Shown piece after piece: positions 18,941-28,477 of a stretch of 64,000 nt of DNA. The notes below the pieces were generated by a model, which saw nothing but the letters and a program-made list of their open reading frames with translations, searched no databases and was not told the DNA's origin. The position numbers were made by a program, and so were the translations under genes. Numbering within the stretch: the stretch's first letter is position 1; the number at the start of each line of letters is the position of its first letter. Source of the DNA: a virus. The DNA lies in the IMG/VR virus record IMGVR_UViG_3300046673_000058, positions 1 through 64,000 of that record; one strand, 5' to 3'.

Positions 18941-19369
18941 CTAAGAACCTAAAATGTCAAACCCTGCCGGTGTTTCACTGCTACCCATAATGAATGACTT
19001 GGCTTTGATTTCAAAGTGGTGCATCACATTATCAGGCAGATGTGGGTGTATAACCAGAAAGGTAGTAGAACCTGCAGAAGGTGCGTTCGTAACCACGATT
19101 ACGTCTCCGCGCTGCACGTCTAACGATGGGCGAGTGTAGAGCTTGTGCGTGAGTTTGTCCTTACGCGCGTCGTTAGCTAAACGTTCGTGGTCGTTGAGCT
19201 CTCTAGTCCTGCCAACTCCGGTATCAACTATGTTCCATGAGTTCGTAACAGCGCCGCTACCTGTAGTCGTACCGTCCATTGACACAGTATTGCGGTAGAC
19301 CTCGAACGTGGAGTTGAAAGCCACGTCTGAAATCCACGGGTCGAGGGAGTAGGCGCTCTGGTTGGGCAT
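18941..19369 (-). CDS. Head closure/head-tail joining protein
   Basis: 142 residues. The pattern TFEVYR near the N terminus, RPSLDVQRGDVIVV in the middle and FLVIHPH...HHFEIKAK near the end fits the beta-barrel head-tail joining proteins that describe a coat opening and probe contact. It precedes the gp10-like and terminator genes. Assignment rests on pattern and order. Confidence 0.6.
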   Translation of the reverse strand: MPNQSAYSLDPWISDVAFNSTFEVYRNTVSMDGTTTGSGAVTNSWNIVDTGVGRTRELNDHERLANDARKDKLTHKLYTRPSLDVQRGDVIVVTNAPSAGSTTFLVIHPHLPDNVMHHFEIKAKSFIMGSSETPAGFDILGS

Positions 19370-19375
19370 TTTGCC

Positions 19376-19795
19376 TTATAGGGAAGCGTTCGGCACGTTT
19401 ATGACAGCTATACTAATGTCCGCCGCTACGTCGTAACTCACTGTACACGTGTAGTCGCCCGTATCAGGTGAGTCCTTCTCACCCCATCGGTCGCGCAGCC
19501 AAACCCCAGTTATTACTGTTTTGGTTCCCTTGACCGTGATTACTTTGTCCATACACGCACCTGAGTTGCCCCACTGGTCTTTCTGACTTGTGAAGGTTAC
19601 GGTGTGCTCGGATGCGTCGCTGTTTGTGATTACAACGACCGTCCGCATCACGTCATTGATGGGTACATAGACATACTCGTCCGCTACTTTGTACTTGCCA
19701 GCATCTTCCGAAAGTTCTTCGGACACAACGGAGGTCATTGTAAACGCTACTCCGCCCAGCGTCGGTACGAGCGGCGTAAATGTTAAACTTGTCAT
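19376..19795 (-). CDS. Beta-sandwich structural protein, paralogue A
   Basis: 139 residues, all-beta. It shares with the gene immediately upstream (19812-20216) an N-terminal TFxxLxPxxPTL pattern, a central TGVWLxxxWGxxD and a C-terminal (M/I)SIAV(I/V)xVPxAS(L/I). The two are therefore tandem duplicates. Their position between tail tube and head-closure genes suggests virion subunits such as tail decoration or neck appendages. No named family is recognised. Confidence 0.65.
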   Translation of the reverse strand: MTSLTFTPLVPTLGGVAFTMTSVVSEELSEDAGKYKVADEYVYVPINDVMRTVVVITNSDASEHTVTFTSQKDQWGNSGACMDKVITVKGTKTVITGVWLRDRWGEKDSPDTGDYTCTVSYDVAADISIAVINVPNASL

Positions 19796-19811
19796 TTCTG
19801 TTGTCCTCCGG

Positions 19812-20216
19812 TTATATACTCGCGTAGGGTACTTGCACGACCGCTATACTCATGTTAGTCAAACTAGCTTCTGCGTGCCACGTAAGCTCACAGCCGCCGT
19901 ATGCGCCGCTTGTATTGTCTCTGTTTCCCCAGTGATACGGGAGCCACACGCCTGTTAGTGTTGTGCCGCTTGCTGCCGTAACCGTCTTGTCACTACCTCC
20001 TACTGTCTGGTAGTTCGTAAACGTGACCGTCTGGGTGGTACTAGTGTTCTTAATGAACACAAGGGTCATGAGCGTGTCGCTTAGAGGCACCACCTGGTTT
20101 GCCGCTGCGGATGTAAAGATAAGCTCCGCAGGGTCAAGTGGTGCAACCCCGGACGTTGCGTTCGGCCCAGGGTCTAGCGTGGGGATTATCGGAGTTAAAA
20201 CCGAGAATGTTGTCAT
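19812..20216 (-). CDS. Beta-sandwich structural protein, paralogue B
   Basis: 134 residues from ATG 20216; a GTG at 20234 overlapping the tail tube stop is an alternative, and neither has a strong ribosome binding site. It is a paralogue of the following gene with the same TGVWLPYHWGNRD core and SIAVVQVPYASI end. Thr/Ser/Val-rich strands indicate a virion beta-sandwich. Confidence 0.6.
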   Translation of the reverse strand: MTTFSVLTPIIPTLDPGPNATSGVAPLDPAELIFTSAAANQVVPLSDTLMTLVFIKNTSTTQTVTFTNYQTVGGSDKTVTAASGTTLTGVWLPYHWGNRDNTSGAYGGCELTWHAEASLTNMSIAVVQVPYASI

Positions 20217-20233
20217 TCGTATCGTGCCCCACA

Positions 20234-20734
20234 CTAGATTGCAACGTAATCGTATGCGCCGTTTCCAGTAAGTTTTCCTGTGTAAGTAATGAGGTTGTCG
20301 TGCGGCCCGTCGAGTGAGAAGTCACTGATTATCGCCCATCCGGTGTACGTTGAACCTGTCCCTGCGGGTTCTCCGTATTTGGGTGTGACAATCTGAACAT
20401 AGATTTGTCCTTCGTCGTTATCGTATGACCCGCTCTCCTCAAACGCGTCCTGTAACGCTACGAGACTTGGGTCCATAGCGCCAGTTGAATCGTCAGTAAT
20501 CCATACGCCGTCAAAGTCGAACGTCCACTGGATAAATCCTCTGACTACCCTGTACCACGGGAATGAATCTTTATGCTGTGCCTTGATAACATCCCCAGTC
20601 CGGCCAAATGTTCCTTTTCTTTGACCTGCGACCTTCGTAAATACCGGGGTGTCTGGCCCTGTTCCGCCAACAGTTCCGGCTGTCATTATATACAGCAGAA
20701 ACTTGCCGCCTAATTGTTCCGTAGGATTCGTCAT
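20234..20734 (-). CDS. Major tail (tube) protein
   Basis: 166 residues. The features GRTGDVIKAQHKDSFPWYRVV, FDGVWITDDS, VALQDAFEESG and a closing GWAIISDFSLDGPHDN follow the TP901-1/HK97-type major tail protein plan: beta strands, a loop naming the helix-forming residues, and a final sandwich strand. It lies upstream of the completion and tape measure genes. It would polymerise into the tail tube. Confidence 0.75.
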   Translation of the reverse strand: MTNPTEQLGGKFLLYIMTAGTVGGTGPDTPVFTKVAGQRKGTFGRTGDVIKAQHKDSFPWYRVVRGFIQWTFDFDGVWITDDSTGAMDPSLVALQDAFEESGSYDNDEGQIYVQIVTPKYGEPAGTGSTYTGWAIISDFSLDGPHDNLITYTGKLTGNGAYDYVAI

Positions 20735-20832
20735 TTATGCCTTGTTTCTCCGATTTACCTATAGTCCTTTAATTCCTTTAGTTCCTTAATCCCATTTTTT
20801 CCATGCATAAGGTATACTCTTTTCTTAATTCC

Positions 20833-21153
20833 TTAGGCTGTCACACCACCCCCGTAGGTTGGTGTGATAATAACAGAGCCGCTGTCGAGCAACTCATCTG
20901 TGGTGCCGTGACCCCACAGCTCATAGTAAAATGCCCCCACGTACGGCGCTGTGTCTGCGGCGGTTAAGTCAACTTCAACGTTAATTGTGGATGTTCCGGT
21001 TATTTTCTTTGGGTCAATATCCTTCGTAATAACTGCGTCTTTTGTGCCGCGGTCAATCATAACCCACACAACAGATGTACCGAACGCTGGGGTGCTACTA
21101 ATTGTGAGTGTAAAGCTTTGGTCTTCACCCTGTACTTCCGCCAAATCAGCCAT
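20833..21153 (-). CDS. Small beta protein (BppU-N-like), copy 2
   Basis: 106 residues. An EVQGEDQSFTLTI opening, central VDLTAADTAPYVGAFYYEL and closing GSVIITPTYGG follow the pattern of small baseplate or fibre-foot domains (BppU N-terminal type). The preceding 128-residue gene and the C-terminal part of the 645-residue protein have the same layout. A 98-base AT-rich gap with purine-rich AAGGAATTAA-like runs follows before the tail tube gene. Confidence 0.55.
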   Translation of the reverse strand: MADLAEVQGEDQSFTLTISSTPAFGTSVVWVMIDRGTKDAVITKDIDPKKITGTSTINVEVDLTAADTAPYVGAFYYELWGHGTTDELLDSGSVIITPTYGGGVTA

Positions 21154-21515
21154 TACGGGGTCACCCCATCAGTCAATGACGTGTCAATATCGAACGTCGC
21201 CGTCGCCCCAGGTGCCGGGTAAATCACGCGTGCCTCCGCGCTGATGGTGAGTTTAATTTCATACTGAAACGTTTTACCCCCCATTCCTGTAGTATTGGTA
21301 GAGGCAACGTCCACCGTGAACGCTCCGTCAGTCCCGTCTGTCTTAAAACTAACACCACCAACACTTTTACTCTTCTTAATCTGTGTGGTGCCGTTGTCAG
21401 CCACGAACAATATCTCACTAGCTGTTGAAATGTTGATGCCGTTGTTTGAGGCGTCCACATACTGAAACGTCTGCGGCCAGTCCTCTCCTGCGTAAATCGT
21501 AAAGTCTGCTGTCAT
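21153..21515 (-). CDS. Small beta protein (BppU-N-like), copy 1
   Basis: 120 residues from ATG 21515, preceded by GAGG 9 bases upstream and overlapping the previous stop as ATGA. The opening DFTIYAGEDWPQTFQYVD, middle TFQYEIKLTIS and end ATFDIDTSLTD match the layout of the next gene. It probably forms an attachment domain for the adhesin and hydrolase proteins encoded just upstream. Confidence 0.6.
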   Translation of the reverse strand: MTADFTIYAGEDWPQTFQYVDASNNGINISTASEILFVADNGTTQIKKSKSVGGVSFKTDGTDGAFTVDVASTNTTGMGGKTFQYEIKLTISAEARVIYPAPGATATFDIDTSLTDGVTP

Positions 21516-23449
21516 GTTTGTTTTCCTCTTTTGCCGCACGGTAAGACGGTTATCATCTCAGGCGCGCGTTCGGTAATCGGTATTAATGTGACTAGGCGCT
21601 GCCTGCCAGGGATTGTCGAAGGCGCGCGTTCTACCAGTGCTTTTGTTGTCGCACTCAGCCGCGTGGTCGGTACAGTCTGAACCAATCGCTCAGTAATGGT
21701 CATGTCCTCCATAAAGCACGTGTCTATGACAGACTCTAGTGTGAGCGTTCCCGAATATGTCTGCGCCCTAACATCTGTGGGGATGCTGCTCGTCAAGTCC
21801 CTGTGTGTTACGGTTAGCTGATGCTGAACAGTTCCAGAAAGTTGTGCCAAGTCATCTGGTGTTAATAGAATAACAAACGTCGGGGGCGTCGGGTCATAAA
21901 TAGCCCTGACTATTGACGGGTGTACTCTGAATATCGTAGAATCTGCAGTTGTCTTTGTTATACTGGTTCCCAAAACTTCCCACGTTACCGTTGCCTCGCT
22001 GAAATCGCTTACGCTGCCGTTTGCGTCGCGGATAGTGAGGTATAAAAGGTTCTGATGCGTTTGGTTACTAACCGCGATATTGATTGCGGGATTTGTGGCC
22101 TCCGTAAACAAGAACGGAACGCTTATGTCCGTTATATCCGCAGGTACTGTAAGTCCTAACCTGTCGGTTCGGTCAAGCCACCATTCTGCCGTTTGTGCGT
22201 CAGGCGCCCACGGCCAGCAGGAACCTGTTTGCATACAGGATATCCCGTCAAAAGCGCCCCGAAGACCGTTAGCCACGCGGAGTTCTCTGAGTAGGTTCAT
22301 ATCCTGTGACTCCGCCAGCCATTCCCAATAGTGTCGGTTGTTTGGTTCTCCAACACTCTGATACATCCACCACGTCTTACCAGTAGCGTGTTCGGTTCCG
22401 TCGGAATTGATGTTATAGAGCGTGTCAAAGTTTTGTATTACAGGAATCGACGGGAAATTAGTTGCTGCATACGCTTCAAGCGGCATGATTTGTTGAAACA
22501 TCGTCGACGTATAGCATTCAAACTGAACCTCATCGATTTGATTAAGACGATAATCACTATCAGGGGTCGGCGTAATTGTTGAGCCGTCTGGGTTAGTGCC
22601 GCTTAATGAACCTCCGGCGGGTGGTTGCCCTGGTGGAGTAGTAAGCGTGTTCCACGGATACGCATACGCATTATTGGCGCGTGGGTTGTAGCCGCCGGCC
22701 ATTGTTCCACCGCCGACTGAATCAGTGACATAAAATTTAGAGGCCCCGGTTAACCAGCGAAGCTCATTTGTGTACGCAAACTCGCAGGCCCAACCTCTGA
22801 AGTTCGTGCTGTAATTTGTTTCAAGGTATCGCAGTCCCGGGCCGTACAACGAATCGAATGAATAGCCTGTTATGTTCCCCCCCGTATTCTTATGGTCATC
22901 AACATTCCAACCCTGCTCGTCTGCTTCAGCGTCGGTAGCAGGAGTGTTCCACATATATAACCCATCAGGGTCAATGCCCCCCAGCGGCTTATCGGCAGGG
23001 TTAGCAAAACACATATAAAGTCGCCATTCGAGGTCGTAGTCTATCAGAGGAGCGATATATGTGTCATACCAGATGTCCATCGCGGCGTGGGCCGATGCTG
23101 GATATGTTTTGCCGTACACGGTGTTGTCTTGGGTAGTAAATATGCTTTTAAGGGTTGATGGGTCAAGTGATAAGTCATAAATGGCCCTAAGGTCGATTAT
23201 CTGAGTAAGCGACCAGCCATTATCTTTAAAATATTGTAGGTAATCTACATCACCTGTAACCAAGGCCGGTTGTAAAACATTTTGTGAGTAAAGTGTGCAA
23301 CTCCCTTGATAACCGCGCGGCCACGTTAAGAGGGTAGAATCACCCCATGAAGAGCCAGACTCCCAGTGCAGTTGCCCGCTGCACGGGCACGTGCTACTCG
23401 GATTGATGTATTTTACTGGATAGCGCGGTCTTTTTCTCGTCATCATCAC
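21512..23449 (-). CDS. Glycoside hydrolase-like virion protein
   Basis: 645 residues. The first 450 residues alternate helices and strands with many Trp/Tyr (VDYLQYFKDNGWSLTQIIDL, RGWACEFAYTNELRW), as in TIM-barrel glycosidases. Glu in CEFAYTNE and EVQFECYTS are candidate catalytic acids (inference). The C-terminal 190 residues are beta domains; one resembles the small proteins that follow, and the end carries VTLIPITERAPEMITV, recalling the TLxxTE repeats of the tail hub. Likely role: trimming host surface glycan. Confidence 0.5.
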   Translation of the reverse strand: MMMTRKRPRYPVKYINPSSTCPCSGQLHWESGSSWGDSTLLTWPRGYQGSCTLYSQNVLQPALVTGDVDYLQYFKDNGWSLTQIIDLRAIYDLSLDPSTLKSIFTTQDNTVYGKTYPASAHAAMDIWYDTYIAPLIDYDLEWRLYMCFANPADKPLGGIDPDGLYMWNTPATDAEADEQGWNVDDHKNTGGNITGYSFDSLYGPGLRYLETNYSTNFRGWACEFAYTNELRWLTGASKFYVTDSVGGGTMAGGYNPRANNAYAYPWNTLTTPPGQPPAGGSLSGTNPDGSTITPTPDSDYRLNQIDEVQFECYTSTMFQQIMPLEAYAATNFPSIPVIQNFDTLYNINSDGTEHATGKTWWMYQSVGEPNNRHYWEWLAESQDMNLLRELRVANGLRGAFDGISCMQTGSCWPWAPDAQTAEWWLDRTDRLGLTVPADITDISVPFLFTEATNPAINIAVSNQTHQNLLYLTIRDANGSVSDFSEATVTWEVLGTSITKTTADSTIFRVHPSIVRAIYDPTPPTFVILLTPDDLAQLSGTVQHQLTVTHRDLTSSIPTDVRAQTYSGTLTLESVIDTCFMEDMTITERLVQTVPTTRLSATTKALVERAPSTIPGRQRLVTLIPITERAPEMITVLPCGKRGKQT

Positions 23450-25461
23450 ACCGGAGTAAATTGTAGTCGTGCGCCGTACGCACCTGTGGTAAGTGATTGT
23501 CCAATACGCGCCCCGAACAATTCAGGAAGAAATCCAGCCCCACTTCCGACAACCACCGGCGATGGGTACGAAGTCCCTTCGTTAAATACCACACTCGTTC
23601 TACCACTCACTATTAAGGAACCAGGAAGCAAAAACCAGTTTTGTGTTTGACTTGGTCCGAATAACGCCCAATCGCCAATGATTGTGTCCGCGCTTGCGGG
23701 AATCTGGATATTGGTATCAGTGTAATTAGTAAAGACCTCCCAATTATAAGTATAATCAGAAACAAGCAGGTGATAGGTTCCGTCTACATTGAGCTGAACT
23801 ATTGCGCCGTCAACAAGTGTTGGAAGGAACCCGAATAAGAACTCTAACCCCCTGTAACTGTGGCCCCATAACTGGGACGTAGTTCCACTTGACGTCGTCT
23901 CGGTCCCATCCCACGGCACGATGCCCGTCGTACTGCCGAGTTGCGTTCCAAAACTCCCAGTACGTCCGACGTATGCTAAATTAGAGGTGCTTGCAGGACT
24001 TCGCTGAAGTGGTGGGAGGTTTGTAGGCGTCCACGATGCAAACTCCATCAGAGCCAAGCATTGTATCCCTGCGTACGCTCGAAGCGTCATGATGCCCCAC
24101 CCTGTAGCAGGGCGGTCTAAATATATAGGGGCAGCACCCAAATGCCACGGTGTCGCATAGCCCCCGCCAGTGTATTGTATGTATTCAACCGGACTTGGAT
24201 ACGCCGTCGTGTCGTACACCTCAAACTGCAAGTCATCGAGGTACATAGTCATAGCGCCAACCCCTAAATTGTCAGAGGTGAGTACTCTTATTCCAAACAA
24301 CGCATACGCGGTCGTCGGTTGTGTAAACGTGACTGTGTAAGCATACCGGGTCGGCGCATTATTGGCAAGATTAATCGTCGCCGATTGGTGCTCCAGTAGG
24401 AGCGTTCCGCCTGCGTTGTACTCTCGGATATATATACGAATCTTCCACGGAGTCCCGCTTGGGGATGACGGTGAATTTATCCACAAGCTTGCGGTGTATT
24501 GCGCCCCAGTGGTGGCAACGAGGTGAGAACTAGGCCCTACGTTACTGGTCGCTGCGGGATTCGTAACAAACTCAAGGGAATGCGTCCCGTCCTGAGCCCA
24601 AAACGTTGATGATGAAATTGCCCCTGTAGGGTAGTACTGCATGTCATAAACCGTGCCGCTTTCCAGGCCTGATGCTGCGTTAGTGTCTGTGATTAGATTT
24701 GGGGGATACGTCGCAACTAAGCCGCCACGATTCTGTGCAAAGGTGCATAAGTTTTGTGCGGTATCCGTGTGCGGCCGTTCCCCACCTACAGCAGAAACCC
24801 GCGACTCTAGTTTTGTGCCATCGGCAGAGAGCACACTGGGAAATGCACCAAGTATAATATGTGGTTTCGGATGGGCGGTATCCCCATCAACCACAAACAT
24901 AGGGTCAGGCGGTAGGTCTTCCCCGTCCAAATTATCGCTTATCGACCACGTATAACCGGCTCCTGATACTGTGCCGCTTACATACGTGTGCAATAAGGGG
25001 TACGTCATTGTTAAAGCATTACTGTCTACTGAACTAATCAGATTAATCTCTGAGTGCGTTGCGTCGCTAATAGCAACAGGTCTCGAGGTTCCGATGAAAG
25101 GTGTAAATAAAGAAGCGTTTTCGACCGTTACAACTTCACCGTTAATCGTGCTTATGTTAGAGGTAACGAGTGTGTCCTCTTCTGTGGCACTGTAAAATAA
25201 AGGAACAGCAACACCTACGTTGTTGACTGTATCGTCATAGTTCGGGTCGCCATAGTAGTAGGTAATATCTCCTACATTGGTGAAATTGCAACGGCGCATA
25301 CCGGCCCATGGGAGCACCTTACTGAAGTCGGTCCCTGCATACCAGTTCGCACTTGCGTTCCCGCGAATTAAAAAAGCCCCACCGGATACCAGAGCTCCGC
25401 CACCCCACGGAAACGGGATGCTTGCCGTTGATGTCGGCCATGTTACTGTGTAAAGTGCCAC
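23446..25461 (-). CDS. Carbohydrate-binding virion protein
   Basis: 671 residues, beta-rich throughout. A segment near residues 270-420 reads like a CBM4/9-type jelly roll: the N strand SGLESGTVYDM, central GTHSLEFVTNP, TGAQYTASLWI and a closing TMYLDDLQFEVYD. The N terminus (TVTWPTSTASIPFPWGGG) and the last 200 residues are further beta modules. It overlaps both neighbours' stop/start regions in the adhesin block. Probably a glycan-binding appendage. Confidence 0.55.
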   Translation of the reverse strand: MALYTVTWPTSTASIPFPWGGGALVSGGAFLIRGNASANWYAGTDFSKVLPWAGMRRCNFTNVGDITYYYGDPNYDDTVNNVGVAVPLFYSATEEDTLVTSNISTINGEVVTVENASLFTPFIGTSRPVAISDATHSEINLISSVDSNALTMTYPLLHTYVSGTVSGAGYTWSISDNLDGEDLPPDPMFVVDGDTAHPKPHIILGAFPSVLSADGTKLESRVSAVGGERPHTDTAQNLCTFAQNRGGLVATYPPNLITDTNAASGLESGTVYDMQYYPTGAISSSTFWAQDGTHSLEFVTNPAATSNVGPSSHLVATTGAQYTASLWINSPSSPSGTPWKIRIYIREYNAGGTLLLEHQSATINLANNAPTRYAYTVTFTQPTTAYALFGIRVLTSDNLGVGAMTMYLDDLQFEVYDTTAYPSPVEYIQYTGGGYATPWHLGAAPIYLDRPATGWGIMTLRAYAGIQCLALMEFASWTPTNLPPLQRSPASTSNLAYVGRTGSFGTQLGSTTGIVPWDGTETTSSGTTSQLWGHSYRGLEFLFGFLPTLVDGAIVQLNVDGTYHLLVSDYTYNWEVFTNYTDTNIQIPASADTIIGDWALFGPSQTQNWFLLPGSLIVSGRTSVVFNEGTSYPSPVVVGSGAGFLPELFGARIGQSLTTGAYGARLQFTPV

Positions 25462-25490
25462 TGTTTTATCCTAACGCCTAAATCCTAAAG

Positions 25491-27578
25491 TTAAAGCACG
25501 TACATCTTTTTCTTTTTGAATGATTGTTCAATCGGTAGAACGTCCGCGTACGCATTGCCTGACGTTGTAGTGTTTTGGAATAACAATCGGACAATAACGG
25601 GTTGCCCATTAATATTCGTTGATTTGTAGTTCACTGTGTAGTTACCCCATGTAGGTGTTGCGATATTTGCTGAGTATGCCGCATCCATGTTCGCTTCCGC
25701 GAGGACTGCATTTGAACTACTCCAGAGTGGGTCAGCGGTGGGGTCGATTATCTGTAACCTGAACGTGCCCCCTACAATGTCTTTCGTTCCTACAACGGAA
25801 AAAGAGATAGTTTGATTCGGGGGTGCGTAGGTTCTCCAGTTCCAGAATATTGGATTGTTCGCGCCGTATGTCCCATCAACCGCAAGTCTCAGCGTTTCTC
25901 TTGCACCGTGTACGGTTGTGCTCTGTGTATACGCTGTACCCCCTTTCGTCCAACAGTACATCGTATAAAGAGTCCCACCAATGGTACACGCTCGCGCTTG
26001 ATTGTTTGACCACGTCGGTTGAAGGTTGGCGGATGTCAACGTCGTCGTGGTTAGTGTGGAGTTGTAAAGTTCAGTATCAAACGCGGCACCCATATCTGAA
26101 GCAGTTCCGGCGGATGTGCAGTTGTAAATTTTGGTACCCGCGATGTTCATCCCAAGCGTAGTATTCGTCGAATTTTTTGAAACGCAATTTGATAGTGTGC
26201 AGTCAGCAGCAATGTTAAGCATACCGCGCGTCGTATTTTGTAGAGCACACCCACTGTATAACGCTTGTCTCGTACCAGCGGAGTTGTATTCAAATGTCGA
26301 TGCGACGTTAATACCGGCACATCGGTTATACTGATTCCCGTATGCGCCACCACAGAACGCTTCGTTTTGCGTGGTATTGAACAGAACCGAATCGGTAACT
26401 GATGCACCCACACCTAACGTAAGGTATATAACTGCGGCGAGATTGCCATCAAACGTCACCCCGTTCATTGCCCACGATGCGCCAGACGTGATAGATGTTT
26501 GATACGACCGCACGCCGTTCATGACCTGTGATGCGGCAGTTCCTGCTGTTGTTGTAGCGTAGGTGCTCTTGTAAATGAGAATCGGACGTGAATAGATTGC
26601 GACAATATCCCCTACTGTGCGAGCGCCGTCCGTTGCTGGCAACGGCACCGTTAAAACAACAGGATACGCAGAGGTAGCGCCTATTGTCGCTGCGGCCCCA
26701 GAGGTAAGCGCGGAGACCGTATAGAGTCCATTGGCCGCCTCAGTCATTACGGCGTTCTTTGAACCGTTACCGATAAGAATCTGTTGACCGACCTGAAGCC
26801 CCATATTTGCAGCAAGCCATATCGTATCGGTGCCTGAATTGGTTGACCCCGCGCCTGTTAATGTTGTATAAGGAAGGGTTTGAAGTTGGCCGTAATATTT
26901 TTGCGCGCTTGCGGTGATAGCACCCGCCGCGATAAGCTCAATAGTAGTCTGATTGCCCGACGCCCATGTGCCAGGCGATGCGCCGCCAGTTGTCCATGTG
27001 GCAGGAAACGGGATATAATCTGTTGTGGAGTTGCCGACCTGGAGCGTACCTGTGCCGCTTATGCTAATTCCCGTTTTCATCTTGAGGTACGGGTGGAGCA
27101 CCTGATAGCCGACTTCAAAATACGCTATGGGTGCTGTTGATGTGTATGAATACGTAGTAACGGGGATGGTGAGGGTATCCCCTGACACGGTCGTAATGAC
27201 AACGGTTTCACTGTGAACGCCATCTGTAAGCGTTGTCGTCATCCCGCTTGAGAACTTCTTACCTTCGTTGGTTGCTACGGTGACTGATGTAGTCGATGCC
27301 GCCGTTATGTTTGACGTAATTGCAGTACGTAATGCTGCGTCAGAAGTAGCATCGGGAACTGTGCAAGGGTTCGCGGTCGGGAAGGTTAGTTTGCCCGTTG
27401 AGGTTATTGTGAGCCCGGCTAACCCAGTTGTGAAAGCATGTTGGTCAACGTCAAAGACAACGGTCATCCCCGTGGGAATCGCGACGGTCTTATTGTCCAT
27501 GTTCGTGCCGGACGGGTCGGCACCCCATGTTTTATAGGCACTCCATGCACCATCAGAAACAGCTGTGAAGTCGGTCAT
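25491..27578 (-). CDS. G8/beta-helix adhesin or lyase-like protein
   Basis: 695 residues. The start (WSAYKTWGADPSGTNMDNKT then VAIPTGMTVVFDVD) matches the layout of G8 domains that precede right-handed beta-helices. Residues about 370-520 contain repeated short strands with Asn/Ser/Thr turns (YSGCALQNTTRG, LSNCVSKNSTNT, IYNCTSAGTASD), as in pectate-lyase-like helices. The C-terminal region is a beta sandwich. Probably a capsid or tail appendage binding or cleaving polysaccharide; no catalytic residues can be assigned. Confidence 0.55.
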   Translation of the reverse strand: MTDFTAVSDGAWSAYKTWGADPSGTNMDNKTVAIPTGMTVVFDVDQHAFTTGLAGLTITSTGKLTFPTANPCTVPDATSDAALRTAITSNITAASTTSVTVATNEGKKFSSGMTTTLTDGVHSETVVITTVSGDTLTIPVTTYSYTSTAPIAYFEVGYQVLHPYLKMKTGISISGTGTLQVGNSTTDYIPFPATWTTGGASPGTWASGNQTTIELIAAGAITASAQKYYGQLQTLPYTTLTGAGSTNSGTDTIWLAANMGLQVGQQILIGNGSKNAVMTEAANGLYTVSALTSGAAATIGATSAYPVVLTVPLPATDGARTVGDIVAIYSRPILIYKSTYATTTAGTAASQVMNGVRSYQTSITSGASWAMNGVTFDGNLAAVIYLTLGVGASVTDSVLFNTTQNEAFCGGAYGNQYNRCAGINVASTFEYNSAGTRQALYSGCALQNTTRGMLNIAADCTLSNCVSKNSTNTTLGMNIAGTKIYNCTSAGTASDMGAAFDTELYNSTLTTTTLTSANLQPTWSNNQARACTIGGTLYTMYCWTKGGTAYTQSTTVHGARETLRLAVDGTYGANNPIFWNWRTYAPPNQTISFSVVGTKDIVGGTFRLQIIDPTADPLWSSSNAVLAEANMDAAYSANIATPTWGNYTVNYKSTNINGQPVIVRLLFQNTTTSGNAYADVLPIEQSFKKKKMYVL

Positions 27579-27586
27579 TGTTCACC

Positions 27587-28468
27587 TCACGCTACTGCTC
27601 GAGCAAATACTGTCACAGTCCCAGTGCCGCCACCGGTGGTGACGTTTATCCTCACGGACTTGAACCCTGCACACATCAACTGATACCCATTGTTCAGCGA
27701 CGTGGCCAATGTTACCGAAGTGGCATCGCTGCCGCTCGTTATATCCGTAACGTCTACTAATGGGACGTAGTTCGTACCGTCGATAGATGCCTCAAATGAA
27801 AGCGTCGCCGTTCCGGTAATCGCCGGAGAAGTAGAGCATACGACTGAGAGTGCGAGCATCTTGTAACCCGTTACGTTCATCGCCGTTCCGTATGACTGTC
27901 CCCCTGTAATAGCGTATGCGTTGAGCAGATACCCTGAGACTCTATCCTCTGATGTTTGAAGGGCCTGCTTGAGTATGAAAATGGTCTGGTCGTTCGTAGT
28001 CAAAGAGCCGCCGCTGACGAACCTGTACCTGTAATAAACTGACGATAGAGCCTGTGGTGCAAGGTCAAACGCCTGTGCGGTCGCTGGCGCGGTAACGGTG
28101 ATTGTATGCGTTTGTGTTGCCGTCCAGCTCGAATTGTCTGCGCTTTCGTCTAGGTAAAGCGTGCCCGACTGGTCAACGACAAGCCAACCACGTATACCCC
28201 AAGGTACTGGACTCGTAGTAAAACGATTGACTCCGGTTTGTGTGTATGTTCCCGCTGTCGACCCGCCGCCTTTTAGGGGTGTTGAGGTGAGCGTTGGCGC
28301 TGGGTCGCGATAGCGGCCCGCTTGACCGATGTATGCCGTGCCTGCACCCAGCGTAAGGGCCCCGACGTCGGTTGTTACGTTGACTCCAAGATTACCACTA
28401 GCGTCTACGTTAAGTGGATATTCTTTATTGTTAGTGTCGAGGGCTACTAATGTGATTCTTTGTGTCAT
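27587..28468 (-). CDS. Virion beta-sandwich protein
   Basis: 293 residues with two similar beta-sandwich modules: GTLYLDESADNSSWTATQ (around 105-165) and ATLSFEASIDGTNYVPL (around 220-290). This SxDGxxW/Y pattern is common in phage neck and fibre proteins. The N terminus starts RITLVALDTNNKEYPLNVD. It follows a fibre-like gene in the adhesin block. Confidence 0.55.
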   Translation of the reverse strand: MTQRITLVALDTNNKEYPLNVDASGNLGVNVTTDVGALTLGAGTAYIGQAGRYRDPAPTLTSTPLKGGGSTAGTYTQTGVNRFTTSPVPWGIRGWLVVDQSGTLYLDESADNSSWTATQTHTITVTAPATAQAFDLAPQALSSVYYRYRFVSGGSLTTNDQTIFILKQALQTSEDRVSGYLLNAYAITGGQSYGTAMNVTGYKMLALSVVCSTSPAITGTATLSFEASIDGTNYVPLVDVTDITSGSDATSVTLATSLNNGYQLMCAGFKSVRINVTTGGGTGTVTVFARAVA

Positions 28469-28477
28469 TTTTTTACC

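Noticed and set aside
20735-20832. Short gene in the AT-rich gap before the tail tube
   Set aside because: A 17-codon frame exists but lacks a ribosome site; the purine-rich runs look like untranslated or regulatory sequence.
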